Assembly (NCBI RefSeq): GCF_017794965.1
Contig: NZ_CP051240.1
Span: 62,001 to 126,000, forward strand
From: Alcanivorax sp.
GTDB lineage: Bacteria; Pseudomonadota; Gammaproteobacteria; Pseudomonadales; Alcanivoracaceae
Reading direction: 5' to 3'
DNA: 64,000 nucleotides
The stretch's first letter is position 1. Every line of letters begins with the position of its first letter. Below, piece after piece: positions 15,624 through 24,461 of this stretch. A program made the translations under genes and the position numbers. The notes beneath the pieces are model-generated. The model saw only the letters and a program-made list of their open reading frames with translations. It did not search any database and was not told the DNA's origin.

Positions 15624-16793
15624 GTGGCACAAGCATATATCGTATCAGCGGTACGTACCGCAGGCGGCAAGAAGAATGGTCGTTTGAGCAAGACTCACCC
15701 GGCAGACATGGGCGGCAAGGTCATCGACGCCCTGATCGAGCGCACCGGTGTGCCCGCCGAGAAAGTGGACGACGTGATCTATGGCTGTGTGAGCCAGATC
15801 GGTCCGCAGACCTTCAATGTGGCCCGTACCTCCATCCTTAGCTCCTGCTTGCCGGAATCCGTGCCGGGCGTGACCATTGACCGTCAGTGTGGCTCCTCCC
15901 AGCAGGCCATTCACTTTGCCGCCCAGGCGGTCATGAGTGGCACCCAGGACGTGATCATTGCCGGTGGTGTGGAATCCATGAGCCAGGTGCCGATCGGTTC
16001 TCCGGCGGTTGCCGTGAAGGAAATGGGCACCCCGTTCGATGGTCAGGTGATCAGCGAGCGTTACCCGGGCGAGAACTTCAGCCAGTTCAACGGTGCCGAA
16101 CGCATGTGCGAGAAGTACGGCGTCACCAAGCCCGAGCTGGATCAGTTCGCTTACGATTCTCACAAGCGTGGTATGGCTGCCACGGAAGCCGGTCGCTTCA
16201 AGGAAGAAATCGTGCCGATTACCGTGACCCTGGAAGACGGTTCCAAGGAAGAGCACGTGGTGGACGAAGGTATCCGTTGGGAAGCGGATCTGGACGCCAT
16301 CAAGGCCCTGAATCCCCTGGTCGAAGGCGGTTACATCAGCGCGGCCAACGCCAGCCAGATCACCGACGGCGCTTCCGCCCTGATGATCGTGAGCGAGAAG
16401 GCCCTGAAAGAATACGACCTGACCCCGCTGGCTCGTATCCACGCCATGGCCGTGGTTGGTTCCGATCCCACCATGGTGCTGGAAGGCCCGATCCCGGCCA
16501 CCGAAAAAGTGCTGGCGCAGGCCGGCATGACCATTGGCGACATCGACCTGTACGAAGTGAACGAAGCGTTTGGTTCCGTACCGCTGGCGTGGATGAAGGC
16601 CATCGGTGCCGACTACGAGAAGCTGAACGTGAACGGTGGCGCCCAGGCGCTGGGTCACCCGCTGGGTGGCACCGGTACCAAGCTGATGGGTACCCTGATC
16701 TACGAACTGAAGCGTCGTGGTGGCAAGTACGGTCTGCTGGCGATCTGTGAAGGTCTCGGCACCGCCAACGCTACCATCGTGGAAGTGTTGTAA
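15624..16793 (+). CDS. Acetyl-CoA C-acyltransferase (thiolase)
   Basis: A 389-residue thiolase that condenses or cleaves acyl-CoA. The acylated cysteine is Cys89 in DRQCGSSQQAI, His345 lies in GHPLG, and the second active-site cysteine is Cys375 in AICEGLGTANA; the usual motif is CxGxG, so Glu follows the cysteine as the x residue. N-V-N-G-G-A-Q-A-L-G-H-P is a full family signature. GTG at 15624 has GAGGAGG upstream. It stands alone, with no FadB partner, so beta-oxidation, short-chain biosynthesis or polyester precursor supply are all possible. Codon choice looks strongly biased, suggesting high expression. Confidence 0.9.
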   Translation: MAQAYIVSAVRTAGGKKNGRLSKTHPADMGGKVIDALIERTGVPAEKVDDVIYGCVSQIGPQTFNVARTSILSSCLPESVPGVTIDRQCGSSQQAIHFAAQAVMSGTQDVIIAGGVESMSQVPIGSPAVAVKEMGTPFDGQVISERYPGENFSQFNGAERMCEKYGVTKPELDQFAYDSHKRGMAATEAGRFKEEIVPITVTLEDGSKEEHVVDEGIRWEADLDAIKALNPLVEGGYISAANASQITDGASALMIVSEKALKEYDLTPLARIHAMAVVGSDPTMVLEGPIPATEKVLAQAGMTIGDIDLYEVNEAFGSVPLAWMKAIGADYEKLNVNGGAQALGHPLGGTGTKLMGTLIYELKRRGGKYGLLAICEGLGTANATIVEVL

Positions 16794-16824
16794 GTTTAAA
16801 TCGAAACAACGCGTTCGTTTTGGA

Positions 16825-16860
16825 AAAGCCGCCTCGGGAAACCGGGGCGGCTTTTTGTTT
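16825..16860 (+). terminator. Rho-independent terminator of the thiolase gene
   Basis: Stem AAAGCCGCC...GGCGGCTTT with a short loop and five T residues, starting 31 nt after the thiolase stop. Confidence 0.88.
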
Positions 16861-16869
16861 TCTCAGGGG

Positions 16870-16963
16870 CGAGTAACGAATTTCGAGTTGCGAAAGTCAA
16901 AGCGTAAAAGAAAAATCTTTTGCTTTCGGTTCGCGTGGGTTTTGCTCTTCGAAACTCGTTACC
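16870..16963. repeat. Inverted pair of CGAGTTT-family heptad arrays
   Basis: Left array 16870-16904 (cgagtaa, cgaattt, cgagttg, cgaaagt, caaagcg); right array 16947-16963 is the inverted form and overlaps the TAA stop of the HupE-like gene. Between them is an AT-rich palindromic stretch (aaaagaaaaatcttttgctt). Confidence 0.65.
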
Positions 16964-18071
16964 CCAGTCGTTCCACCAGCCACACCCCGGCCAGCAGCAT
17001 AATGGACAGCGAACCCACTGGAACAAACACACGCTGATAGAAATGGGTTTGTCGCAATAGGTAAGCCACCGGGACAAAGACCAGCACGATGGCCACCTGA
17101 CCCAGTTCCACGCCCAGATTGAAGCCCAGCAGCGGCAGGAAAACGCCACTATCGGTGAGTCCCAGGTCTGCCAGTACCGAGGCAAATCCCATGCCATGAA
17201 TCAGGCCGAAGACAAACGCCATCACCCAACGTTTGGGGAAAAGCCGTGGCAACAGATTAGCCACCGCGCCCAGTGCCACAGTCGCGGCAATGGCTGATTC
17301 CACCAGCCAGGAAGGCAGCGATATGATACCCAGGGTGGCCAGCGCCAGGGTCAGGGAGTGGGTGAGCGTAAAGGCCGTGACAATAGACAGTGTCTGCCAC
17401 AGGGCGGTGGTCATGCTGGGAGCCGGTTGCCAGCCACCAGTCCGCCACACCAGCACGGCCGGGAACAGCAGGGTGAGCAGAAAGAGAATATGGTCGTAGC
17501 CGATCAGGATGTGGTGAATACCCTGGACAATAAAACCCTGGAAGGCTTGCCAACGGGAATCACGACTCAGTTGCTGGCGACGCTCTGCATTGCTGAACGT
17601 GGCGGTTAGCACGGTGTCATCCTGATCCAGGCGCAACAGTCCATGGTGGTCCGGATCCCGGTGAAAGAGAAACTGGTAATCTATCTCCAGGCTCTCCGCA
17701 TTAATGCTGCAGTTGCCCTGTAAATGCAGCGCTGCATAACTCCCATCCACATGTTCATTAACCTGAAGGCCGGTTAGCATCATGGGACAGACAGAAGCTT
17801 GCCCATCTGCCATGGCATGGACAGTGAGTGTGGAAAGTACCTGGGTGACCAGCGCCGGTTGTTGACGCTGCAATTCCCCCCAGGTGATCTGTCCGTCCCG
17901 GTTGGCATCCACAGGCAGCACCAGATTCAGGTCTCGCAATGCGATATCCCATCGGCCGGTAATGGCGGTGCTGTCAGAACGGGTTTGTAGTTGCAGGTAG
18001 CTGTCACTGGGTTTGTGGGCCTCCGCGAGTCCGGTCGTTAGCAGCAGCAGGGCGCAAAGCAATCGTTTCAT
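16959..18071 (-). CDS. HupE/UreJ-like membrane protein with periplasmic EF-hand domain
   Basis: A 370-residue protein. A signal peptide (MKRLLCALLLLTTGLAEA) precedes a periplasmic domain of about 155 residues with an EF-hand-like loop, DANRDGQITWGEL (55-67). A six-to-seven-helix membrane domain follows with GIHHILIGYDHILFLL (184-199) and FGLIHGMGFA, the histidine motifs of the HupE/UreJ_2 group. HupE and UreJ proteins move nickel or related metals, so metal transport is plausible but unproven here. It is last in the operon with the TPR, lipoprotein and DUF4331 genes; its ATG overlaps the TPR stop by 4 nt. Confidence 0.82.
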   Translation of the reverse strand: MKRLLCALLLLTTGLAEAHKPSDSYLQLQTRSDSTAITGRWDIALRDLNLVLPVDANRDGQITWGELQRQQPALVTQVLSTLTVHAMADGQASVCPMMLTGLQVNEHVDGSYAALHLQGNCSINAESLEIDYQFLFHRDPDHHGLLRLDQDDTVLTATFSNAERRQQLSRDSRWQAFQGFIVQGIHHILIGYDHILFLLTLLFPAVLVWRTGGWQPAPSMTTALWQTLSIVTAFTLTHSLTLALATLGIISLPSWLVESAIAATVALGAVANLLPRLFPKRWVMAFVFGLIHGMGFASVLADLGLTDSGVFLPLLGFNLGVELGQVAIVLVFVPVAYLLRQTHFYQRVFVPVGSLSIMLLAGVWLVERLG

Positions 18072-19261
18072 GGAGTGTCATCCTGCAGCTGTTGTGATGG
18101 GGCATCACTGATGCCATGACGAACAATGAAGTCCCTTGCCAACTGATAGTTCCTTTCATCATCGCCGGCGGCGGCACTGGCTAGAAGCAGGCGCAGGTCG
18201 CTCAACTCACGCTGCGTTTCCCAGTTAGCCCTTGCCGTTTGCAGTGCGGCGTCAGTCTCGCCGGTGACCTGTAACTGGAAACGGGCCTGTTCGCGCAGAT
18301 GAATATTTCTCCCGGACTGTCGGGCTGCGTCCAGGCGGGCCTGATAGGCCTTCTGCCATCGATCAGCATTGGGGTGCTGAAGCTGTTGACCGGCAATGGA
18401 CAAACGCAGCAGGGCATTTTCCCTGTCCTGCCAGGGAGTCAATGCCTTGATGACCTTGTCGTGCTTGCCTTGCATCAGCCACAGATCACTTTGCAGATAA
18501 ACCAGATAGGGATCCCCGTGGGCGAGCTGCAAGGCCGTACGCAGATGCTGGTGCGCCTTGTCCGGGTGTCCCTGCTGAATCGCCAATTCGGCTAGCAAGG
18601 TGTGCAGCCAGCGTTGTTCCTGGCCGGGTGCAGCAAGTCCGCTGTTGGCCAGGCGCTGGAGGGTTTGTGCGGCTTTTTCCTGCTGTCCGGTCATGGCCTG
18701 AATGCTGCTTTGGCAAATCACCACCGTGGTGGGAGGCAGGGTCGTGGCGGCTTGGCGGCATGCATTTCGGGCCTCTTCAAAGCGACCCTGAACGCGCTCC
18801 AGGTTGGCCAGCATCAGCCAGGCCTGCCCCTGCTCAGGGCGTTGCTCAAGCAATAGATGTAGTCGCTCCCTGGCACTGGAAAAGTGATGCTGGCGTTGTT
18901 CAACCTCTGCCAGCATCAGCGCGATGGCGGGTGATGAAGGCGAAACAGACCAGGACGTCAGGGTAGCTCGTGCATAGCCGAGGAAGCGGGAGTCCTCCCG
19001 GTGTCGGGCATAGTCGATATATTCGCGGGCCTGACGGATGGCCACAGCTTCGCTCTCAGGTGAAACCGGCTGTCCCATTGCCTGTTCGGCAGGGGACAAC
19101 CGGACAAGAATCTGATCGTCGGAGGCGGGGGTGTAAGGCGCCGCACTGGCCAGCCCGGCAAGCAGGCTGAGCAGTGGGACAAAAAAACGTGCCACCACCG
19201 TGGTGTGATGGCACGTCCCCCGATCCGCAAGTTTACTGGGGGGTGTTGAGGACACTGTCAT
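18068..19261 (-). CDS. Exported tetratricopeptide-repeat protein
   Basis: About 397 residues of alpha-helical repeats (ALMLAEVEQRQHHFSSARERLHLLLEQRPEQGQAWLMLANLERVQGRFEEARN is a clear TPR pair), preceded by a signal peptide VARFFVPLLSLLAGLASA. TPR proteins act as scaffolds, so it probably links operon partners in the periplasm. The start is uncertain: ATG at 19261 overlaps the lipoprotein gene by 29 nt, but a terminator-like hairpin at 19181-19216 lies after it; GTG codons at 19198/19195 would place the start immediately before the hydrophobic core. It ends overlapping the HupE-like start. Confidence 0.7.
   Translation of the reverse strand: MTVSSTPPSKLADRGTCHHTTVVARFFVPLLSLLAGLASAAPYTPASDDQILVRLSPAEQAMGQPVSPESEAVAIRQAREYIDYARHREDSRFLGYARATLTSWSVSPSSPAIALMLAEVEQRQHHFSSARERLHLLLEQRPEQGQAWLMLANLERVQGRFEEARNACRQAATTLPPTTVVICQSSIQAMTGQQEKAAQTLQRLANSGLAAPGQEQRWLHTLLAELAIQQGHPDKAHQHLRTALQLAHGDPYLVYLQSDLWLMQGKHDKVIKALTPWQDRENALLRLSIAGQQLQHPNADRWQKAYQARLDAARQSGRNIHLREQARFQLQVTGETDAALQTARANWETQRELSDLRLLLASAAAGDDERNYQLARDFIVRHGISDAPSQQLQDDTP
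19181..19216 (-). terminator. Terminator-like hairpin at the 5' end of the TPR gene
   Basis: On the minus strand ACGTGCCA...TGGCACGT is followed by seven T residues. It lies 17 nt after the stop of the 81-residue lipoprotein gene and inside the start region of the TPR gene. It could be an attenuator that lowers expression of the TPR and HupE-like genes relative to DUF4331. Confidence 0.6.
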
Positions 19262-19478
19262 AGGCCTCTGGGTCGTTGCGGTCATAATCAATCAATCGGA
19301 GATTGTTGATCTGGACTGGGTCGCGGTCGTCCCTGGTGTTGGCCAGCTGGACTTTGACAAAGGCGGTGTAGTTGATGGCCGGCTGTACCTGTACCGGGCG
19401 GCGGTCATTGTCGTCTCCGCCGCACGCGGACAGTGCCAGTGCGGAACTCAGTACCATTAACGGTGTGAAGAATCGCAT
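19233..19478 (-). CDS. Small lipoprotein
   Basis: An 81-residue protein with signal peptide and lipobox LSAC (Cys19), then GGDDNDRRPVQVQPAINYTAFVKVQLANTRDDRDPVQINNLRL. The mature part is short and acidic with no family I recognise. ATG at 19478 has AAGGAGGGCC just upstream. It sits between the DUF4331 gene (11 nt upstream) and the TPR gene, so it is part of that operon and probably anchors or accompanies the DUF4331 protein in the envelope. Confidence 0.75.
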   Translation of the reverse strand: MRFFTPLMVLSSALALSACGGDDNDRRPVQVQPAINYTAFVKVQLANTRDDRDPVQINNLRLIDYDRNDPEAYDSVLNTPQ

Positions 19479-19488
19479 GTGGCCCTCC

Positions 19489-21009
19489 TTACATTGGCAT
19501 GGCGGCAACATTGTTGGCGCCAGGCAGTGGAGTGTTCAGATAAGGGAATGTGGTGAGATAGGCAGCCGGGTCCGGCAGTGCGCCATCATTCACAATGGCT
19601 CCACCATTCACCTGGCTATCCTGGGTACCACAGTTGCCAATTTCCCCGCCGGGGGCACTGCCGTTCACATCGCCACCGCAGAGGAAACCTTCAGCTGCTG
19701 TCAGGGCAATATCCACCACATCATCAACGGGGCGACGGCCATTGGGGAAGCCGGCAAAGTCGCCACCGGCTACGCCCAGATCCACTTGTGAACCTGCGGC
19801 AGTGGCAGGGATACCGGTATTCAGGCGCAGCATTTCACTGGGCGTGACTGAAGGCAGTTGTGTCACACCGGGTACGCCGGTGAGGAAAACAGTGACCAGA
19901 TCGTTACGTGGGGTTTCCGGTGCAGTCACCCCGAACAGGATTTCCACCAGTGCCGGCAGTGTCGGGTTGGTCACATAGGTGGCAAACTGGCCGTCGTCTT
20001 TGGGCTCGCTGGCATTGAAGCGGTCCTTGTCCTGAAGGCCAATCACGACCTCGTTCACCAACGGACTGCCGAGGCGGGATACCTGGGTATAAGCCCCTCC
20101 CTTCACGGCAGGGCCTTTGGCGTTGGCGCTGGCAGTAGTCTCCGTACCTTTTGGCGCAGGGTTAAAAACCGTGGCCTGACGAACGCTGGCGGTGGTCCAG
20201 CCACCGATAACGGTGTTCTCACCGGTCAGGCAGGAAGCCGGAACTTCCAGGGCCAGGCTGGTAACGTTCTTGTCACCAATGGTATTGCTGCGTGAATCAC
20301 GATCTCCAAGCGGATTCAGGGCGACCAGATCAAAAACCTCACCCAGATTCACCACGAACCCTTCCTGGCGCTGACCAACGAATACCTTGCCAGGCATGGG
20401 GCAATCGGGAATGGTCACGTCATGGATAAAGCTGTTGGCATAGGTCGCATAGTTGTTAATGGACTTGGTGCCGATGTTATCCAGTGGCTTGTCGAAGGTG
20501 TCGCTACCGCTGCCCGCATCGGTGAGGGGCTGTACGTTACCGGTGCGGCGGTCGCCAGTGATCATTTTCACCGTGTAGGTTTCAAGTACGTTCTGTGCAC
20601 TGTTGTCACCCGCAGTGATGGCGCCAATGTTGATCAGTGGAACAGGAACACTGGTGCCATCCACGTCGACGGCCAGATTCTTGCGTTCGGTATTGAACTG
20701 GAACTGGAAGGTGATGTCTTCCTGGGCGTTCCCGGTGTTGTCAATGTGAATCTCGTAGATGGCATCGTCATCCAGCGAGAAATAATTCGGGCCGCCGTAG
20801 GCATCCTGTAGTGGCAGGTAGTTGGCAATCAGTGTCACGTAGCCGTCACGGCCGGATTCGTAGCTGTTGAACATGTAGAAGTCGGTTCCATCCACTTTGG
20901 GCATGCCAGTAATGAACGGGGCTTCACGGTGGCTTGACGCCAGGGTGCCAGTGCTTGCCAGCAGGGCCGCCATGCAGGTGACTGGCAGGATTAATGAACG
21001 GCGTTGCAT
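19489..21009 (-). CDS. DUF4331 secreted protein
   Basis: A 506-residue exported protein. The signal peptide ends near LASTGTLAS, followed by the family hallmark SHREAPFITGMPKVDGTDFYMFNSYESGRDGYVTLIANYLPLQDAYGGPNYF. The family has no defined activity; its beta-rich domain occurs beside TPR and HupE/UreJ-like genes in several proteobacteria. It heads a four-gene operon (DUF4331, lipoprotein, TPR, HupE-like). GGGAG lies 7 nt before the ATG. It is divergent from an ECF sigma gene that probably controls it. Confidence 0.85.
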   Translation of the reverse strand: MQRRSLILPVTCMAALLASTGTLASSHREAPFITGMPKVDGTDFYMFNSYESGRDGYVTLIANYLPLQDAYGGPNYFSLDDDAIYEIHIDNTGNAQEDITFQFQFNTERKNLAVDVDGTSVPVPLINIGAITAGDNSAQNVLETYTVKMITGDRRTGNVQPLTDAGSGSDTFDKPLDNIGTKSINNYATYANSFIHDVTIPDCPMPGKVFVGQRQEGFVVNLGEVFDLVALNPLGDRDSRSNTIGDKNVTSLALEVPASCLTGENTVIGGWTTASVRQATVFNPAPKGTETTASANAKGPAVKGGAYTQVSRLGSPLVNEVVIGLQDKDRFNASEPKDDGQFATYVTNPTLPALVEILFGVTAPETPRNDLVTVFLTGVPGVTQLPSVTPSEMLRLNTGIPATAAGSQVDLGVAGGDFAGFPNGRRPVDDVVDIALTAAEGFLCGGDVNGSAPGGEIGNCGTQDSQVNGGAIVNDGALPDPAAYLTTFPYLNTPLPGANNVAAMPM

Positions 21010-21064
21010 GAGGAATCTCCCTTCTTTGTTTTTTCGTGAAGAGAGTTACGTGTGGGTTTGCGAA

Positions 21065-21101
21065 ACGGATGCAGATTTATTTTGTTTTTTTATGCATCCG
21101 T
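21065..21101. promoter_or_regulatory. Inverted repeat in the DUF4331/ECF divergent promoter region
   Basis: ACGGATGCA (21065-21073) and TGCATCCGT (21093-21101) are exact inverted 9-mers around a T-rich loop. They lie between the start codons of the divergent DUF4331 and ECF sigma genes. This could be an operator or the hairpin of a leader; I cannot assign the protein. Confidence 0.5.
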
Positions 21102-21174
21102 CGCCGTGTCTTTCACGTACTACTAACATGGCCAATGTCATGACTGGGCCCCTGTATCTACTCAGGTCTCAGTT

Positions 21175-21720
21175 ATGGATTGCGATAACGAACGGCTGGT
21201 AACGTTGCTGGCGAAATCCGCACAAGGTGATCGGCAGTCGTTTGCTTGCCTGTATCAGCAAACCCGTGCAGCAGTGTTCGGAATGTGTGTGCACCTGCTG
21301 CGCAACAACGAAGAGGCTCAGGACGTGCTGCAGGAAACCTATATTCAGGTCTGGCACCACGCCGGTGAATACCACGCGGACCGGGGCACTCCAATGACCT
21401 GGATGATGTCCATTGGCCGCTATCGTTGCCTGGATGCATTGCGCCGTCGCCGCCATCATGTCGATTTTGACAAGGTCAAGGAAAGTCAGTTGGTGGACGA
21501 ATCAGGTCCCATGGAAGCCGCCGATGCCCAACTGGACCGGCAGCGGCTCAGTGATTGCCTTAAAGACCTGGATGAGCGTTATCGGTCCACCATCGAGATG
21601 GCCTATTTTCGCGGCTTTACCCATCAGGAACTGGCGGTAGCCATGGGGCAGCCTCTGGGTACCACCAAGAGTCTGGTGCGCCGTGGGCTGTCGGTACTCA
21701 GGCGGTGTCTGGGACCATGA
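21175..21720 (+). CDS. ECF-type RNA polymerase sigma factor
   Basis: A 181-residue extracytoplasmic-function sigma factor. Region 2 (FACLYQQTRAAVFGMCVHLLRNNEEAQDVLQETYIQVWHHAGEY, about residues 22-65) and region 4 (LKDLDERYRSTIEMAYFRGFTHQELAVAMGQPLGTTKSLVRRGLSVLRRCL, about 125-178) are intact. It is followed, with ATGA overlap, by its membrane-bound anti-sigma factor. The divergent DUF4331 operon is the likely target. This arrangement, with an RskA/ChrR-like anti-sigma factor, fits the SigK-like ECF groups. Confidence 0.9.
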   Translation: MDCDNERLVTLLAKSAQGDRQSFACLYQQTRAAVFGMCVHLLRNNEEAQDVLQETYIQVWHHAGEYHADRGTPMTWMMSIGRYRCLDALRRRRHHVDFDKVKESQLVDESGPMEAADAQLDRQRLSDCLKDLDERYRSTIEMAYFRGFTHQELAVAMGQPLGTTKSLVRRGLSVLRRCLGP

Positions 21721-22403
21721 AGCCGGAACACTTTGAACGCAATCAGGCGCTGGCGTCGGAATATGTGGTGGGGACACTGCAGGGGGGTGCGCGCAAGCGT
21801 TTTGAGCGCTGGATGATGGAGTCACCGCGGTTGCGTCGCCAGGTATGGTACTGGGAGCGTCGCCTTGAACCTTTCAATAACAGTCTGCCCAAAATCGAGC
21901 CTCCTGCGCAGTTGTGGGACCAGATAGAGCAGCGCCTGTTCGCTGAATCTGTGCCGGTTGCCGACAAGCGTGGAGCGAGATTCTGGCGCTGGAGTGCGTT
22001 ACTGGCCATGGCCAGCTTGTTGATCATGCTGGTGTGGACGCCGCTCCCCGAGCAGAGCCGACAGGGGTTGGTTGCGGTAGTCCAGTCCGAGCAGGCTCAG
22101 CCGTTGTGGGTAATGAACACTTCAGCCACAACCCACAGCCTGACGCTCAGGGCTTTGCCGCCGGTGGCGGTGAATGCTGAGCAGGATTACGAATTGTGGC
22201 TGCTGTCTGACAAGGGTGTGCCCATTTCCCTGACGGTGTTGCCCACCGAGGGGGCGGAGTTGCGCATTACCTTGAGTGAGGATCAGGTGCGAGAGTTGCT
22301 GAAGAGTCGTTCGTTGGCCATCAGCCTTGAGCCGAAGGGCGGGTCGCCCACCGGGCAGCCCACTGGTCCGGTGGTCTATCAGTCTCAGTTGGTAGAAATG
22401 TGA
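21717..22403 (+). CDS. Anti-sigma-K factor RskA-like protein
   Basis: A 228-residue membrane protein that should hold the ECF sigma factor inactive. The N-terminal anti-sigma domain (EHFERNQALASEYVVGTLQGGARKRFERWMMESPRLRRQVWYWERRL) is cytoplasmic, one helix (WSALLAMASLLIMLVWTPL, about residues 93-111) crosses the membrane, and the periplasmic RskA domain contains the LWLLSDKGVPISLTVLP strand. Its ATG overlaps the sigma stop, so the pair is translationally coupled. It converges on yheS. Confidence 0.85.
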   Translation: MKPEHFERNQALASEYVVGTLQGGARKRFERWMMESPRLRRQVWYWERRLEPFNNSLPKIEPPAQLWDQIEQRLFAESVPVADKRGARFWRWSALLAMASLLIMLVWTPLPEQSRQGLVAVVQSEQAQPLWVMNTSATTHSLTLRALPPVAVNAEQDYELWLLSDKGVPISLTVLPTEGAELRITLSEDQVRELLKSRSLAISLEPKGGSPTGQPTGPVVYQSQLVEM

Positions 22404-22408
22404 TTTTT

Positions 22409-22487
22409 ATGCCTGATGCCTGACGCAGGATGCTCGACGAAGCGATTTGTCTGGTGACATCATGCGTCCAGCATCATGCATCAGGCG
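22409..22487. repeat. Inverted pair of GCCTGATGC-type heptad arrays between convergent genes
   Basis: Left array 22409-22444 (atgcctg, atgcctg, acgcagg, atgctcg, acgaagc) begins 5 nt after the anti-sigma stop. The right array 22458-22487 is inverted and begins 2 nt after the yheS stop when read on the minus strand. Both read as gcctgatgc on the sense strand of their upstream gene. Confidence 0.75.
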
Positions 22488-22489
22488 TT

Positions 22490-24403
22490 TTATTCCATTT
22501 CCGCTTCTGCGTCTTCCAATGCCTCCATGGCTTCCAGTAAATCGCCTTCCAGCTCGTCGTGTTGTTTCTTGAGGCGGGCCTGGTCGCCGAGCAATCCATT
22601 CATTTCGTTCTTGCGACTGTCATCCGTATAGAGGGATTCGTCGCCCAGTGCGGCTTCTGTTTCCTCCAGCTGGCGTTCACAGTCGGCTAACTGTTTTTCC
22701 AGTTTTTCCACCTGTTTTTTTAGCGGCCGCAGTTGTTCACGTTTCTGTGCCGCCTGCTGCCGGCGGGCTTTGGCGTCCAGCCCGTCGTCGACCTTTTCCT
22801 CGCGCACGGGTTTGCCGTCCTTGCGGTTCTGTTGCAGCCAGCGGGCGTAGTCATCCAGGTCCCCGTCAAAACGGGAGACAGTACCGTTGGCCACCAGCCA
22901 GAATTCATCCACGGTGGTTTCCAGCAGGTGGCGGTCATGGGAAACCATAACCACGGCGCCTTCAAAGGCCTGGAGCGCCAGGGTCAGGGCTTCGCGCATG
23001 TCCAGATCCAGGTGGTTGGCCGGTTCATCCAGTACCAGCAGGGCGGGCTTTTCCTGCACGATCATGGCCAGTGCCAGGCGGGATTTTTCGCCACCGGAGA
23101 AACGACCAACGGGCGCAAACACATCATCGCCATGAAAGCCGAACCGGCCCAGCTCACTGCGAAGCTGCGATTCGCTCCACTTGGGGTAGAAGCGGGACAA
23201 CATCTGATAGGGCGTATCGTTGTGGTCCAGCCGGTCCACCTGTTGCTGGTGGAAGTAGCCCACGGCCAGATCGTTGTCTTTTTCGAAGCGGCCGGCCAGC
23301 GGGGGCAGCTCGCCTACCAGAGTGCGCACCAGTGTGGATTTGCCGGCGCCGTTGGGGCCCAGCAGGCCCAGCCGGGATTCCGGTCGCAGGCTCAGGCTCA
23401 CGTCATGGAGAATGGCCACATCCCCTTCCGCGTTCTGATAACCACAGCGCACCTTGTCCAGGTTTTCCATGGGGTTGGGTAGCTTCTCCGGCGTGTGGAA
23501 GTCAAAACTGAAACCGGAGTCCACGTGGGCGGGGGCAATCAGCTCCAGTTTTTCCAGCGCCTTGACCCGGCTCTGGGCCTGTTTGGCTTTGCTGGCCTTG
23601 GCTTTGAAGCGGGCAATGAATTTTTGCAGGTGCGCCACCTGGGCCTGTTGCTTGTCGTGCATTTTCTGTTGCAGGGCCAGCTGCTCAGCCCGTTGGCGTT
23701 CGAAATCGGAATAGCCGCCACTGTAGTGATTCAGCTTTTGCCGTTCGATGTGCAGGATCTGGTTTACGGTGGCATCCAGAAATGCCCGGTCGTGGGAAAT
23801 TACCAGCAGGGCGCCGGGTTGTTGCACCAGATAGCTCTGCAGCCAGAGGATGGCGTCCAGGTCCAGATGGTTGGTGGGCTCATCGAGCAGCAACAGGTCT
23901 GCGTCAGTCATCAATACCTGGGCCAGGTTAAGGCGCATGCGCCAGCCCCCGGAAAAGCTGGAAACGGGCTGCTGCTGTTGCGCTTCGCTGAACCCCAGGC
24001 CGGCCAGTAACGTGGCGGCACGGGCAGGCTGCTGCCAGGCATGCAGGGCTTCCAGCTCCCCATGGGCCACGGCAATGGCATGATTGTCTCCCCGGCTTTC
24101 GGCATCAGCGAGTTTCCGTTCGGCTGTGCGCAATGCCTTGTGGCCGTCAAGCACATAGTCCACCGCGGGCTGTTCCAGGGCAGGGACTTCCTGCGCCATC
24201 ATGGCCAGACGCCAGTCGGCGGGGCAGTTCAGATGACCGCCGTCGCTCTCCAGGTCACCCATGATAAGCTTGAACAGTGAGCTCTTGCCGGTGCCATTGC
24301 GACCCACCAGGCCCACCCGCCAGCCTTTGTGCAGGACAAAGCTGGTATCTTCCAGAAGCAGGTCGGGGCCGCGGCGCAGATTGATATGTTCCAAAGAGAG
24401 CAT
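22490..24403 (-). CDS. yheS: ABC-F family ATPase YheS
   Basis: A 637-residue twin-ATPase ABC-F protein, the same length as E. coli YheS, which acts on the ribosome rather than in membrane transport. Walker A motifs are GRNGTGKS (34-41) and GPNGAGKS; signature motifs SGGWRMRL and SGGEKSRL; Walker B DEPTNHLD in the first half and DEPANHLD in the second. The inter-domain linker (AHLQKFIARFKAKASKAKQAQSRVKALEKLELI) and the C-terminal coiled coil (about residues 540-637) are both present. It is divergent from the TIGR02444 gene, a common neighbour of yheS in pseudomonads. Confidence 0.9.
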   Translation of the reverse strand: MLSLEHINLRRGPDLLLEDTSFVLHKGWRVGLVGRNGTGKSSLFKLIMGDLESDGGHLNCPADWRLAMMAQEVPALEQPAVDYVLDGHKALRTAERKLADAESRGDNHAIAVAHGELEALHAWQQPARAATLLAGLGFSEAQQQQPVSSFSGGWRMRLNLAQVLMTDADLLLLDEPTNHLDLDAILWLQSYLVQQPGALLVISHDRAFLDATVNQILHIERQKLNHYSGGYSDFERQRAEQLALQQKMHDKQQAQVAHLQKFIARFKAKASKAKQAQSRVKALEKLELIAPAHVDSGFSFDFHTPEKLPNPMENLDKVRCGYQNAEGDVAILHDVSLSLRPESRLGLLGPNGAGKSTLVRTLVGELPPLAGRFEKDNDLAVGYFHQQQVDRLDHNDTPYQMLSRFYPKWSESQLRSELGRFGFHGDDVFAPVGRFSGGEKSRLALAMIVQEKPALLVLDEPANHLDLDMREALTLALQAFEGAVVMVSHDRHLLETTVDEFWLVANGTVSRFDGDLDDYARWLQQNRKDGKPVREEKVDDGLDAKARRQQAAQKREQLRPLKKQVEKLEKQLADCERQLEETEAALGDESLYTDDSRKNEMNGLLGDQARLKKQHDELEGDLLEAMEALEDAEAEME

Positions 24404-24461
24404 GATAGGGAGCCAGTTGGAGTCGCAGGAAACCGGCGCAGTGTAACGTATTGGGGGAACC

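Noticed and set aside
15645..16658. Antisense 337-codon frame opposite the thiolase
   Set aside because: Shadow of a codon-biased, highly conserved gene.
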